64,000 nt of DNA from Adiantum capillus-veneris (lineage: Eukaryota > Streptophyta > Polypodiopsida > Polypodiales > Pteridaceae), in the NCBI GenBank assembly GCA_014529385.2, contig CM043947.1:121904891-121968890 (forward strand). The letters run 5' to 3'. The notes beneath the pieces were generated by a model. It was not told the DNA's origin. It saw only the letters and a list, made by a program, of their open reading frames with translations, and made no database searches. Below, one piece after another: positions 8,651 through 20,187 of the stretch; position 1 is the first letter of the stretch; the number at the start of each line of letters is the position of its first letter. The position numbers were made by a program, and so were the translations under genes.

Positions 8651-10874
8651 TCAAGCTTTGCCACATTCTTTTTGGCTTGAGGCCATCATGTGTGCCACTT
8701 ATGTACTTAACAGGTGTCCTACGAAAGTTTTGCAGTCTATTACTCCATATGAAGCATGGCATGATAGAAAGCTTTCTATTGAGCACATGCGTGTTTTTGG
8801 CTGTTTGGCATATGCTTTGGAGCCACAAGTGCAGCGCAGAAAATTGGATGATAAGGCTGTCAAATGTATCTTTGTTGGTTATAGTGTTGAAAGCAAAGGT
8901 TACAGGTTGTATCATCTGCAAACAAAACGTATTTTGGTTTCTCGGGATGTAGTGTTTTTGGAAGATTATGTTCAACCCCTACTGTCATGTACTAGAGACA
9001 GCAATGTAAGCTCACAGGACATTTATGACACTTTGTTGCCTCTTTTCAGTGGTGGAAATACGAATGTAATTTCCAATGAGGCAAATGTACAGCCTATGGG
9101 GGTTTCTGAAAATGTTCTAGATCAGCCTATTACTGATGCAGATGTACGTGATGTACTTGATGAGGAAAGGGCTGAAAATGAGCAGGCTAGAGGTATGCCA
9201 AAATGGCTGGTGCACACTTTGCGTGACAGTAAATTGGATGCACCTTTGTCTAGTCGTACTCGTTCAGGCTCTCGCCATGCATCTTATGCATCAGATTGTT
9301 ATGCTTTGGCTGTGTCTAGTTTACATGATGTTGAGGAGCCTCTGTCTTTTGATGAAGCACAAAATTCAGAAAATTGGATGGCTGCCATGCAATCAAAATA
9401 TGATGCACTTATAGAAAATGACACATGGACTTTATGTGATTTGCCTCCTGGCAAAAAAGCCATTGGTACGAAGTGGATTTACAAGTTGAAATGCAAGCCG
9501 GATGGTGAGATCGATCGCCATAAGGCTCGACTTGTTGCAAAGGGTTATGCAGAGCAAAAAGGCATAGATTATGAAGAGACTTTTGCTCCCACTTGTCGTA
9601 TGACTATTGTGCATTTTCTATGTGCATTGGCAGCTCATTTTGGTTGGGATGTACATCAATCACACATTGTTACTGCTTTCTTGAATGGTCACATATTTGA
9701 GAAAGTTTATGTAACGCAGCCTCGTGGTTTTGTCATAAAAGGACAAGAGGACAAAGTGTGCAGATGTAAGAAGGCTTTGTATGGGTTGAAGCAATCTCCT
9801 CGTGCTTGGTATGAGAAAGCTGACACTCATTTGGTTAAACGAGGCTTTCATAATAGTCCAACAGAAAGCACATTGTATGTAAAGCGTGAGGGTGATGTAC
9901 TTCTCATTGTGGTTCTTTATGTTGATGATTTGCTGATCACTGGACCAAATGAGAGACATATTGCTGAATTTAAGGCTAATTTGAATGCTCCTTTCAAGAT
10001 GAAATATTTGGGGTTGTTGCATCATTACTTGGGTATACAGTTTAAGCAGTGTGATGGTGGTATTGCCTTGTGTCAGAAAAGTTACAAAGAGACATTGCTG
10101 TGTAAGTTTGGACTTGAGGATTGCAAACCTATTCCCACTCCCATGGAAACAGGTTTCAAATTGAGTCTACATGATGTTGGCGATCCTGTTGATATCACTC
10201 TTTATCAAACTGCTGTTGGTTGCCTCATTTATGTATGCAACACAAGGCCGTATATTCGGTTTGCAGTCTCACAGGTCAGCAGATTTATGCATAACCCAGG
10301 GTCTAAGCATTGGCAGGCTGTCAAGAGGATTTTCCGCTACCTTAGTGGCACTTTACATCTTGGTTTGTTTTATCCCAAGGGGGGATCATTGCCGCCAGAC
10401 TTACATGCTTTTTTGGACTCAGATTGGGCTGGTTGTTATGACACGAGAGTGTCCACAAGTGGTTTTTGTTTCATGCTTGGCAATTCATGTATATCATGGT
10501 TGAGCAAGAAGCAACCTACTGTGGCCACTTCGAGCTGTGAGGCTGAGTACAGGGCAGTCTTCACAGCTATGGTTGAGTGTGTCTGGCTCAGACGCCTTAT
10601 GGCTGATTTGGGTGTTGGAGAGGACACTGCCAACACTATCTACACTGACAGTCAGAGCGCATTGGCAGTTGCGAGGAACCCAGTTTTTCATGCTCGCACA
10701 AAGCACATTGAGGTGCATTACCACTATGTCAGGGAGAGGCTCTCAGCAGGAGAGATCAGCTTGGCTTATGTGCCAACACAGGACAACCTTGCAGATCTTT
10801 TCACAAAGGCATTGTGTCGTGAGAATCTTGAAGCTTTCCGCAAAGCTTTGGGCTTACTCCCCTTTGTGGACTGA
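8637..10874 (+). CDS. Copia A1 integrase C-terminus, reverse transcriptase and RNase H, open frame
   Basis: 745 codons without a stop. Residues about 1-110 are the integrase C-terminus (FWLEAIMCATYVLNRCPTK, GYRLYHLQTKRILVSRDVVF). The RT spans about 225-470, starting NWMAAMQ and GTKWIYKLK, with the catalytic box YVDDLLI at about residue 428. RNase H follows, with DSDWAGC at about 594 and SCEAEYRA at about 635, then TKHIEVHYHYVRERL. It ends in LLPFVD just before the polypurine tract. In the living family this is the C-terminal part of a single gag-pol polyprotein; the ATG at 8637 is incidental. RT box and RNase H residues look intact, so this is the least damaged pol segment of family A here. 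It cannot be translated from gag because of upstream frameshifts. Confidence 0.9.
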   Translation: MYGQSQALPHSFWLEAIMCATYVLNRCPTKVLQSITPYEAWHDRKLSIEHMRVFGCLAYALEPQVQRRKLDDKAVKCIFVGYSVESKGYRLYHLQTKRILVSRDVVFLEDYVQPLLSCTRDSNVSSQDIYDTLLPLFSGGNTNVISNEANVQPMGVSENVLDQPITDADVRDVLDEERAENEQARGMPKWLVHTLRDSKLDAPLSSRTRSGSRHASYASDCYALAVSSLHDVEEPLSFDEAQNSENWMAAMQSKYDALIENDTWTLCDLPPGKKAIGTKWIYKLKCKPDGEIDRHKARLVAKGYAEQKGIDYEETFAPTCRMTIVHFLCALAAHFGWDVHQSHIVTAFLNGHIFEKVYVTQPRGFVIKGQEDKVCRCKKALYGLKQSPRAWYEKADTHLVKRGFHNSPTESTLYVKREGDVLLIVVLYVDDLLITGPNERHIAEFKANLNAPFKMKYLGLLHHYLGIQFKQCDGGIALCQKSYKETLLCKFGLEDCKPIPTPMETGFKLSLHDVGDPVDITLYQTAVGCLIYVCNTRPYIRFAVSQVSRFMHNPGSKHWQAVKRIFRYLSGTLHLGLFYPKGGSLPPDLHAFLDSDWAGCYDTRVSTSGFCFMLGNSCISWLSKKQPTVATSSCEAEYRAVFTAMVECVWLRRLMADLGVGEDTANTIYTDSQSALAVARNPVFHARTKHIEVHYHYVRERLSAGEISLAYVPTQDNLADLFTKALCRENLEAFRKALGLLPFVD

Positions 10875-10949
10875 TCATGTCCTCAGGGCATGGCACTTCC
10901 CTTTACTCATGTGCCAGCTCTTGTTCACCGCATCACTCCAAGAGGGATT

Positions 10950-11175
10950 TGTTACCATATACATGTGGTAGTGATGTGTGTGAACACACTAGGACCACCA
11001 GGGCATTTTTTCCTTTTTAGGAGGTTTTTTCCCTCGAGCATTGTATATACGCCCATCACTCTAGGGCTATCTATCTTTCCATTGCACACTAAGTAACACA
11101 CTCTCAATTGTGTGCCTTGAGCTTCCTTCGTCTTCTCCAAGCTGTGTGCGTTTCTCTGCAACCCTAATTCCAACA
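10950..11175 (+). repeat. 3' LTR of copia A1
   Basis: 226 bp, preceded by the polypurine tract AAGAGGGAT that primes plus-strand synthesis. It is about 95% identical to the 5' LTR by eye. Confidence 0.92.
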
Positions 11176-12384
11176 CCTTTCAATATATAATCTTGAGAAT
11201 TTCCTGGTGATAACCTATTAATTGAATCTCTCAATTCTTTCGTGCACAATCAATTCAGTCTGCCTAACATAACAAAAGGGCCAACAACATACATACGCGT
11301 TCTAGCCTAGAAATACAATCCAGACTGGCACACGTCAAGAGATTCTACGGTGTCCCAAAAGATGTCTTCTCCCGCCCTATTTTGCAAAACTATTATAGAT
11401 CTTACTACATAGGCAATTGACTCCCAGACAACACAAGCACACTAAAAGAATGAGCTCAAAATATGACAAACCTCCGCTAGGAAACTCCAAATTACATGTT
11501 CACGAGTTGCAACAACAGTAACAAGAGGCGCATCCACATCTCCATCCTAAAGTTGTACTTTGAGTGCTACCGTGGATATTGAGCTTTCCAAGTTGTATTG
11601 TTCCTTCACAATGACCCTTTGAAATTGACAAGCTGTCTTTGCTAGCTGACAAGCTACACTCCAAATTTGGCGCAAGAAACTATCAAAGATGACTTATTAG
11701 GTGTGGTGCTCTCCGATAATGTCTATATTCAAAAGATACATTGTATCGGTAACAAAACTTGGCAAAATTGTGGCACCCTTAATCCTACGATTGGACCTTT
11801 TTGATAAACTATGGCAGGAACTCTCTTATAGGAAGCCAACAATCAACAAAAATTTTGTTGCTTATAACCAGTGTTTGTTGTACCTTGCTTCATAGTGCAT
11901 CACCAAATTTACTAGCTTGCCATCAGGTCTCTAAACAAACTTCTACACAACATTCTAGGGTAAATGTACTTGTAAAGGCCAGGCACCGATGTGTTCCTCA
12001 CTAATGTTTGACAACAAGAGAGAATGAAAGTTTCAAATTGTAGAATTCCATGTGCAGAAAATATTAGGACAATGCACACTGTGGTGAGTTCTGAAAATGG
12101 GGTAATTTTTTGCTGAACGATATTCCTAGGGCATCCGCCACAATTAACACCATCTACCATCTCCAATGATCGAATCGCATCCGTTTCATCAACACAATTC
12201 TCCAACGAAAAAATCTGGTCCCAATACTTCTACTTAAAAGTCTGCTTTGTTAAGAGATGTGAACATGTAGCACAATACTCAATACATCGAACACATTGCA
12301 GGGACAACAAGTTTAAGGAGAAATTATGAACAATCTTAGTGATGCACCCATCTTGCACGTACGGCACACATGTAGGTCATGTCA
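11176..12384. other. No recognisable gene
   Basis: About 1.2 kb of mixed sequence. A 97-codon minus-strand frame (11912-12205) is present but I do not recognise it. It could be UTR or flank of the SnRK2 remnant, which begins immediately to the right. Confidence 0.4.
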
Positions 12385-13500
12385 CTAAACTTTGTAAATA
12401 AATTGTCCACTGCCTTCCCTCCTAGGCTTCCACCTCACAGCTTCACGTTCAATTTCAGCACCGACCCCAAATGCCCTAGGATCCTTGGCTCCTGGATGTG
12501 TTGCCTCATTCAAAATCCTCATGGTATGCTCCACACTCTGCAATGTCTCGTTTGGATAATGATGATTACAACAAAACCTTTAAGCAAGCCTTTGTGTCTC
12601 AAAAATTGTAATGTGTTGGTTCTCTAAAGAATAACAAAATTTAAGACAGCCCTCCAGCACGCCCAATAATCACTTATCACACCAAGCATACCTTTGTTAG
12701 GTCAATTACAAAAATGGAAGAAACTACCCCGCACTCATCTGAATACCTTTGTTGGGTCAATTACAAGAAGCATACCTTTGTTAGGTCAATTACAAGAAGT
12801 ACGATGATTGCTATCATCCATATGTTTAGGCTACCTTGCCATCATACTCCATCCTTGACAAGACTCCTCATCCAATGTAGGCAGGTGTCCCTACACGGTG
12901 GAGTTGGGTCGGTCGACTACAAAAGCACAGCCCCGTTTTTTGGTACAGTTACACAGTTGATTTTAAAAACCATATGAAATTTAGGTGTTACCTTGGAATA
13001 GCCTAAGTCATAAATCTTAAGGCGAGAAATGGGATTGGTTCTGTCTAGCAAATTTTTTCCAGCTTAAGATCCCTTTGGCAAATGTGCTGGAAAATTACAA
13101 AAGTAAAATTCCAAAAGCAGTCATATGAAGAGCGATTTGAAATTTCACTTTAAATGATTTGATTGAGTTTAGTAAATGTGCCAAAGATAAAATTGATCAT
13201 ATCGTGGCAGTAACTAACTTCAAAGATCAATTGTTGGAAGGAGTATCTTGCCTGGACACTTTGCATTCAAAGACTAGGCAAAACAAGACCACATTTGAAA
13301 CAAAGTAGATGGTTAAGAGAAAACCAGTGACTTGATAAAAATTGAAACAGAGTAGATGTCTCAGAAGAAAATCAAATGACTTGATAAAACCCGTAGTTTC
13401 ATTGAAGTGTCCTGCTGTGAAAATACATTCAAAAAGCTCGCCCCCTATAGCATACTCTATCAATAATTCCAGCATGTGAGAAGCAAGACCAACCTGAATA
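12385..13500 (-). pseudogene. SnRK2-family protein kinase pseudogene, several exons
   Basis: Minus-strand exon pieces lie in the correct SnRK2 order. At about 13500-13410: ELLIEYAIGGELFECIFTAG, matching the EYA.GGELFERI.NAG hinge. At 13086-12992: HICQRDLKLE then RLKIYDLGYSK, flanked by a TTTTCCAG acceptor and a GTAACA donor; the catalytic HRD is QRD and a 1-bp shift lies inside. At about 12910-12830: TPAYI then VLSRMEYDGKVA, the activation loop/P+1 region, with frame damage and a TGA. At about 12566-12385: ETLQSVEHTMRILNEAT, PRAFGVGAEIE and a terminal stop, matching the SnRK2 C-terminus. SnRK2 kinases mediate ABA and osmotic-stress signalling. The N-lobe and middle C-lobe exons are missing. 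A short repeat unit (ACCTTTGTTRGGTCAATTAC) occurs three times at about 12690-12795, in intron DNA. Confidence 0.7.
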
Positions 13501-14060
13501 TTAGATCATAAGTTTCCTAGTGACTAGGAAAATGTAGAGGCAACCCACCCAAACAAAAAACAAAGTTTGTCGGGACTTTGTTTATAACCTATTCATTCTT
13601 ATGCCAAATTTTCTCCCGAAAACAATGTATAGCATGCCACATACATATCAAACAAACCCTTCTAATATAAAATCTTGTCTTCTTGGTAGTATCAGCTTGT
13701 GTAGTCTCTTCCATGTTTACACCCACATGCAAAAATCAATGTCTATGAGGCATTACTAACTACACCCAACAACATCACCTAGATTAGCTTCCTTCCAGCA
13801 CTTCAATAGATCGCTTAATAGCAGCACACAAGAAGTAGCACACTCAGTTATACTCCAACTTTGAAGGTAGCATCAGGGTTTCAAAGCCAGCATTAGGAAG
13901 AGATGCAAACACAAGAAGCATGATGAGAGCAAGGAGGAGTGGTTGTGGTCTCCTCTTCCTACACATGTAGCCAAAATCTCTGCAGTTTACAAACGGACTG
14001 GTGATGCTTTGGTCATTGTACAACACATGCAGGATTCTGCCTACATATCAGATGTTCAGG
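13501..14060. other. No recognisable gene
   Basis: Looked here for the missing first SnRK2 exons on the minus strand and found none. A 60-codon minus-strand frame (13844-14026) with a Leu-rich stretch is unrecognised. Confidence 0.4.
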
Positions 14061-14230
14061 ATGTCAAGCAACTCGCAATTTCTCTTGCTTCAGTTGGAAG
14101 TTACTTTCAAGACAAAGTAACAGTCTAGAGCTACCAAGTCACTTTAGACCCACACTTGCAGTCTCTCTTGCTTCCGATAAGAATTATTTTCAGGAGGATG
14201 TAACAGGCTAGAGATGTCAAGCTAGCTAAC
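14061..14230. repeat. Diverged tandem duplication, about 85-bp unit
   Basis: Two related units contain TTTCTCTTGCTTCAGTTGGA and TCTCTCTTGCTTCCGATAAG, each followed by TTTTCA-like, GTAACAG and CTAGAG words. They are diverged and non-coding. Confidence 0.6.
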
Positions 14231-14836
14231 CCATACCATGTCATTGTCATGCCAATGCAATAGAGTTGGGAGCAAGCCAGAGCAGAAATATCAATGAACA
14301 TGTACAACGAGATATCAAACAAAAGTACAAAAAATTGTACCCTATAATCACTTACCTAATCATCTTGACCCCTACCTTACAAAAAACATCAATAACAACC
14401 CTCAAGACCATAAGCAACACTACCATATAAGATAACTTACAATCCTACTACTTGCCATAGAGTACATGGGAGCGATACTTTACAATCTTACTACTGGTAT
14501 GCAAGCTTTGAACATGATTGAAAACACAGAGAAAGACATAAGCAACACGTCCTCATGTGTGCAATCTCAGAATTGAGATTATTATAGCAAATTTAGTGAA
14601 TTGAATCACTTACACAAAGCAGGCCAGCCTGTATGGAATCTGGATGCTTATTCAAGTAAAAAGGCCGAAAATGGGCACTTGTGTGGCCACTGTCTGAATA
14701 TTGTCTACGAGCATAGGAGCTGTGTGTGCGAGGGAAAAAAATACATTCAGATACGTGCAAAAATCTGCATAGCAGCCAGAAATCCGAGAAAACTTTCAAT
14801 GAGGGATAGAGGCATAACTATAATAGTTCATGAGAG

Positions 14837-14861
14837 ACACACACACACACACACACACACA
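14837..14861. repeat. (AC)n microsatellite
   Basis: About 12 AC dinucleotides. Confidence 0.95.
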
Positions 14862-14897
14862 GCCTTAGCACATGAAGAGGAAATGAGACAGAAATCT

Positions 14898-14972
14898 CCA
14901 CAAAAGAGCGAGCGAGAACAAGCTTCAATTCAGAAAGGCTGCGACTCCTAGAAAAGAGCGAGCGAGAACAAG
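14898..14972. repeat. Short direct repeat, 51-bp spacing
   Basis: AAAAGAGCGAGCGAGAACAAG-like sequence occurs at about 14901 and again at about 14952. On the minus strand this is pyrimidine-rich and resembles transcript-leader DNA, but no gene is attached. Confidence 0.75.
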
Positions 14973-15103
14973 TCGCTGACAAAAAAACACCTTTCATTCT
15001 ATGAAGGTGAGCACAAGCAGTGATGGAGTCTCCATCACATAAATAGCAATTGCATGCATGTCCTTCACATAAGAAGGACACCCTAGCACGGCAAATTTGG
15101 ATT

Positions 15104-15505
15104 GGCCAAAGCTCCCATGGCCATGCTAGCAAAATTCCTCCCTGTAGACCCTGCCTTACGGTAGTGCCAATAAATCTTATGTACTTGGGTGATGCTTTTT
15201 GCATTCCACCAAAAGAGAGAGAGAGATTACAACTCCTCGAAATTTCCTTTAACAAAAATTGTTGCACGATCCCTTCCTCCCTCTTACAGCCTCGCTATCA
15301 CTTGCAACATAGGAAAAGTACACACACACAGACTACCAATTTGCATGCCCAAAATGCACCCAATGGGCCGAAAAAAAATAAAAATCCCATGCATGCCGTC
15401 CACCCAAAAAACACACCCTTACTGGGCCACTCCCTATTGGCCTAAGCCCCTATAGCCATACTAGCAAATTCCCTCCCCATAGGCCCTGCCTTACGGCAAT
15501 TCCAA
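15104..15505. repeat. Two diverged copies of a 70-bp unit 330 bp apart
   Basis: GGCCAAAGCTCCCATGGCCA at about 15105 and GGCCTAAGCCCCTATAGCCA at about 15439 start related stretches. Both continue through CTAGCAAA, TAGRCCCTGCCTTACGG and TTCCAAC/TGCCAAT words. Confidence 0.65.
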
Positions 15506-16253
15506 CAAAAAGCATTGAGTGTGTGTGAGCATGCATATATGTGTGTGTGCATGCGTGTTTTTTCTGGTTACAATGGAGTACCAGCTGAAAGAAAATTGAA
15601 AAATGGCATCATTTAGTTTACAAAGGGTGAAATTATTGGGTTAGGGATTATGAGGTTTTGGAACGTTGATTCTCTCTCACACGTGGACTTGTGAGTGGTT
15701 GATGAAAGGGGAAAGAAGAGGGGCCAACATAAGGTGTGAGAATTGTCTATGCATACACCTTGAGTTTGGAGAGGTGGCGATTCCTTGGTGCATGGCTTCT
15801 TCATTGTTGCAAGTAAGCCTTGGTGAAGCCTCCACTGTGAAGAGGGGGGGGGGGAGTGGAGGACAAAGGCTCTCTACGCAAATAGCGAGGGAGTGTGGCA
15901 ATGGGGTATGAGAGGTCGGGGGACAGCTAGCCACAAGGCATGCAGGAGCAATGGCTCTACACAGGAAGGGCAAGGATGGAGGCACATGACAAGATTCAGT
16001 GATGGCATCAGGAGTGCGAGCACAGAAGGAGATTCAGCGATGGCATTGAGAGCGGGAGCACACAAGCCAACGAGGGTAGGGAGAAACAAGGGGCTTGAGG
16101 GATTCTAGAATTTTAGAAGTATTGTATTTTATTTAGAGAGAGACAATAGGAGCCAGTAATTTGTAGTAGAGGTGCGTGAAAAGCATAAGCAATGGTTGTG
16201 TGTGTGCGTATGCATGATTGTATGAGTATGCATGTGTAGACCAATAGCGAATT
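15506..16253. other. No recognisable gene
   Basis: Contains a G12-like run at about 15845-15854 and GT-rich words at 15520-15550 and 16190-16230. Short frames here are composition-driven. Confidence 0.4.
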
Positions 16254-16620
16254 CATGATGTAGTGTATCTTTAACACTACATTAGTAGTAAAAACCAACA
16301 GAACCATGCCCAACAAGTGCCAAAAATCCAAGAAGGGAGTGTCGACAAAGTAAAACCTGAGTGTCAATGAGAGATTCTAAACCACAAAAGAAACCAGTTT
16401 ATGAAAAGCTAGATTGTAAATTGGAGAACCAACAAGATTGTAAAACTAGAGTAGCAACCATGTCAACATATCATTTGTTGCAAACTATAGCATCAACCAG
16501 TAGACTCGATAGTAATAACCAAAAAAATTAAGACCAACAAGAGCTACCAAACCCAAAAGGGAGTGTTGGTGGAAGAGTAAAACCTTAATAGCAACTAAGT
16601 TGTAAACCACAAGAACCATC
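16254..16620. repeat. Dispersed repeat X, copy 1 (internally tandem, about 223-bp period)
   Basis: Starts CATGATGTAGTGTATCTT and ends near AAACCACAAGAACCAT. A diverged second copy lies in the same orientation at 25091-25449. Within the copy, GGGAGTGT...AGTAAAACCT...AAACCACAA recurs with a period of about 223 bp (16335 and 16558), so this looks like a degenerate satellite-like repeat. It is non-coding and its origin is unknown. Confidence 0.8.
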
Positions 16621-17068
16621 TTGTAACACCAAAGTAGGAACAAGATCAACAATCCTTTTGTTGTATAACATAGCATCATAATTCTACAAATACCAGTGCT
16701 AGAAGACTACGTGTTGCAAGCCAAGTTAAATAGGGAGGGTAAACAGTAAGCAACTTGGAAGAATATTCAGAAACATATATCCTAAACCAGGTTTAGCAGC
16801 CAAAAAAGTATTAGGAATATAATTTCCATCATGAACAATGAAAGATTGTAGCCATATTGGCCAGATTCAAGAGTAACCAACAATAGGTAAAATTTGTCAT
16901 AAACTTCTATACTAGATAAGAACAACAAACTCCTATTGTTTACCACAAACAGTAAGCTAATTAAGCCAAAGTAGCAATAAATTCTGAGAGAACCGAGCTT
17001 TGGAAATGTATAGAATGCCTCATGCCTAGGTCAGTATCCTCCCAACAGATGAGGTCTAGTATTACTTT

Positions 17069-17140
17069 CATGATCCAAAACGCCTTATCATTAGAAAGCC
17101 AATACATGATCCAAAACGCCTTATCATTAGAAAGCCAATA
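17069..17140. repeat. Perfect 36-bp tandem duplication
   Basis: CATGATCCAAAACGCCTTAT and the following 16 bases occur at 17069 and again at 17105. The copies are identical, so this is a recent slippage or duplication event. Confidence 0.95.
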
Positions 17141-20100
17141 CAAAGATCCAACTAGTGTTTAAGAAAAAGCAGTACCACACTTCAAAGACCCATATTTCTT
17201 TTCACATTGCTTGCAAGAAACCCCAAATCTTCTCTTACTTAGTGATTTAAACTAACTCGACTAATAAGGATGCAAGCTAGTCAAGGAGTCCAAATTGGCA
17301 AAGTTAAGTATTGAATTAAGACCAGATTTCAAAGCCAAGCATCCATTATAGAGTTTTAATTGACACCATAATTAGTTTAGGGAGATAAAGTCAGTTTTAA
17401 AGTAGGAAACTTGTGAAGAAGAAGCATTCCCATTATCTCCATAGAGTAGTAAAGGAAAGATCAATACATAGTTCCCAGAAAGTATCAAAATGGAAAACAC
17501 CAGCACACTACAACATCTCACTCTCTCTTTTCTTCCTTGGCAAAACTCTCTTGCTCTCCCACTCCTTAAAGCAAGACTAAGTAACCGAAATCTAAGTGAG
17601 GAAAAAAATTCCTCACCTTTAAATAGAAAGGGGTAGTTAATAAAGTTCTCCTCTTTCTATCCTCGATTATTTTAGTACATTCCCTGGTGGGAATGACCCC
17701 TTCTTTGTAATGAGATGCAAGTTTGTAGAAGCATTTTTTACTCACTATATATTGGGTTTTGGGTTTTCTCGCCTCTGAGACTTGTGTACACGTGACTGCG
17801 GATGGCTTCCTCCTTTATGGGATGGCTTTACTATGCCTCATCCTTGTTTTTCTCTGCACAAGATTATCCCCCTTGTTCCCAGCTAGATACTGACACCATT
17901 GCTCTTTACCACCCGCTTTGTTTTGCCGACGGGTTGAAGCTTCGCTATGGAAAAGTATTGCAATGCCCCACTTTCTATCTGGTCCAATTCTTGCTTTGAT
18001 TAGTTGCATATTATAATATGGAGAATATTATATGTGCTCTTTGCATCATGGTTTGTTCCCATTGCCTCTTATGACATTTTAGGTAGTGATACTCTTGAGC
18101 CTATCAATTGCTTCTACATGCTCGTGCCTTCCTATAGATACATTCTAAAGCTGATGGGAGTACTCCTGTGACCTAACCTACTCAATACTGGTTGATAAGC
18201 CCATATTTAACCTTATAATGTTTAGAAGGTTTATTCCTATCATGAGACCATTTAGAAAGTCTCCTGACTAGGAGAATAAAGAAAAAAGAGATGAGGAGTC
18301 CAAAAAAATACATTCCACTTTTAATCCCTAAGGCAACCAAAGAGGAGCATCCCATAAAATAAATTAGGGAAGTATTAAGAGGAAAAACCTAATAAGACAA
18401 GCAATTCATGATACAAAAACTGAGGGAGAATCAAAGCTGAGAAAAACACGTCACAGGAGTAGGGTTTGAATCTTTCTGCAGCTCTCATCCTCGGAGATCT
18501 TTTCCTTGCGCAGCAGGCAGCGTGCTGCCATAGCCATGTTTGAGCACCGTTTTTTTTTCCCACGTTGTTGGGTGCCCTACGGTGCCCATGAGCCACCCAA
18601 GGGCCCCATCCCATTACCATAATAACCGTCCAAAGACGCATGGTCAAGGACAACCTCAAGTGGCAGCTGCAGCAGGACCTCGTACAATCGTGCGAAGCCA
18701 CATGGCCAAGGATAGCCACAAGGGGGAAGATATCGTGCATGCAAAGGTTGTATGCTTGGTTTTTGGCGATTTTTGCTGACGTAATCCTATATCGGCAAAG
18801 ATTGCATGAGTGAAATACAGCAAATGAGATCCAACCTCGACACGAGAATTTGATAAGAGTCCCAAAGCGGGCTAACACATTGATAATACGGCTTCATCTA
18901 TACACGATACGTTTCAATCATTGCTTCAAAGTAGTCTTGATGAGGACATGGTCCTTGGAGAATTTTTCAAGGCTTCAATTGCTATTCACAGAAGATCAAC
19001 ATTATCATCATATTGGTGTTCGGCAATAGATCTGCCTTCACGATGATTATGAATACTTCAAACTGTTGGCAAGGTAAGGCCTGAGCACCAGTATAGAGCT
19101 ACTTGGCATGGCCGCTTACCTTTGGAATTTGAACTTTGGATGGGGCGAGGCTCCTAGGCAAAAACGATCTTGATGACCGGTTTCAAGATCAAGGCAACGC
19201 AGCCACATCGACCAACAAGATCAAGGCAATTATTCGAACACATCGATCAACAAGCTCAAAGCAACTCGAACACCTCGACCAATGGTCGACATGGTTGATA
19301 ATTGTTCATCATTGGGACAACAAAAGCAAGGCTCCGTTCAAACATCGATTGTTCCGATGGCAAGGCACATTGCAAGACACATTGGCTACCGTACTTGATA
19401 AGGTACACAATTGATTTTTTGTTTATTCAGCATGTGCTTGATATCTATGGTTTGCACGTTGTAATGGATGTTGTACAATACGTTGTACCATTCAACACAG
19501 TCCATTATCTGTGATTGCTCGACAAGGAGAGTATCTGTTAGCACAAGCACAAGAACTCCTTGCTTACTAAGGTGAAGCAAGGCTTCCCTTTCGGCATTTG
19601 GCATTGTGCTTTCCACGGTTTGGAATATGCTCTTAGCATACGAGCTTGGAAAACCTTGCCCAGCTATCTGCAGATTTTTTACATAACATGAGGGTGTATA
19701 TGATACATACCCTACCCCACTCAAGCAGTACATATGGCTATGCGCCAGATTTGCAAAATTGTCAACAACCTGGCCACAAGTGGGCGACAAGGTTAGTCAA
19801 TTTCAAGTTATGTTTGTTTTTGTATATGTTTTACTTTTCCTTTTGAACAAGATCTCTCTGTTGTGCCAAGCAAAGTGCTTGGGCAGACTCCATACGAAGC
19901 ATCTGTACAAAGCACAATGCTTTACCTGTCTTCATGTGCAGCACGACTTCCTTTATGTGCAAAAGTATTACTGATTGACTTCGGATCGACTTCGGATCAA
20001 TGATAATGGCACACATCTTTGGCACTATGTGGATATAAGCTCATAGTTTTTGCAATGGCACAATGTGATGTATCCATGCCAATGTAATCATGCAAGGCAC

Positions 20101-20150
20101 GTATACTAGAGGCTTACAGTTGAGACTGTCATTGAAGCCAAGGGCTTATT
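17141..20150. other. Unassigned DNA without a recognisable gene
   Basis: About 3 kb. The longest frames (a 167-codon minus frame at 18375-18878 and a 134-codon minus frame at 19386-19790) show no domain I know, and their composition matches the surroundings. Within 18610-18730 a phrase around GGCCAAGGA/GGTCAAGGACAACC recurs. Nothing here is supported as a gene. Confidence 0.45.
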
Positions 20151-20187
20151 ATTTTATTTTATTTTATTTTATTTTATTTTATTTTTT
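20151..20187. repeat. (ATTTT)n microsatellite
   Basis: About seven ATTTT units ending in a T run. Confidence 0.95.

Larger units (their letters stand above)
6723..11175 (+). mobile_element. Ty1/copia retrotransposon A1, near full-length
   Basis: A 4453-bp element with two LTRs (6723-6947 and 10950-11175) beginning TGTTACC and ending CCAACA, a Met-tRNA primer site, a gag remnant, and protease, integrase, RT and RNase H in copia order. The LTRs differ at roughly ten positions, so the insertion is not recent. The flanks CTTTT (left) and CCTTT (right) resemble a mutated 5-bp target duplication but do not match exactly. Compared with its relatives here it has lost the centre of gag and has three pol frameshifts, so it is not autonomous. 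Family A also includes copies at 30.8-35.4 kb and 51.2-56.8 kb. Confidence 0.93.

Noticed and set aside
8035-8975. Overlapping minus-strand frames opposite copia integrase and RT
   Set aside because: Shadows of the conserved plus-strand pol; they recur opposite every family A copy.
6718-11180. Target duplication CTTTT/CCTTT of A1
   Set aside because: One or two mismatches in five bases cannot be told from chance in T-rich flanks, so it is not claimed as a target duplication.
18375-18878. 167-codon minus-strand frame
   Set aside because: No recognisable domain, biased Cys/Trp/His content, and no sign of splice or promoter context. Probably chance.
19386-19790. 134-codon minus-strand frame
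   Set aside because: No family resemblance and no support from neighbours. Kept out of the gene list.
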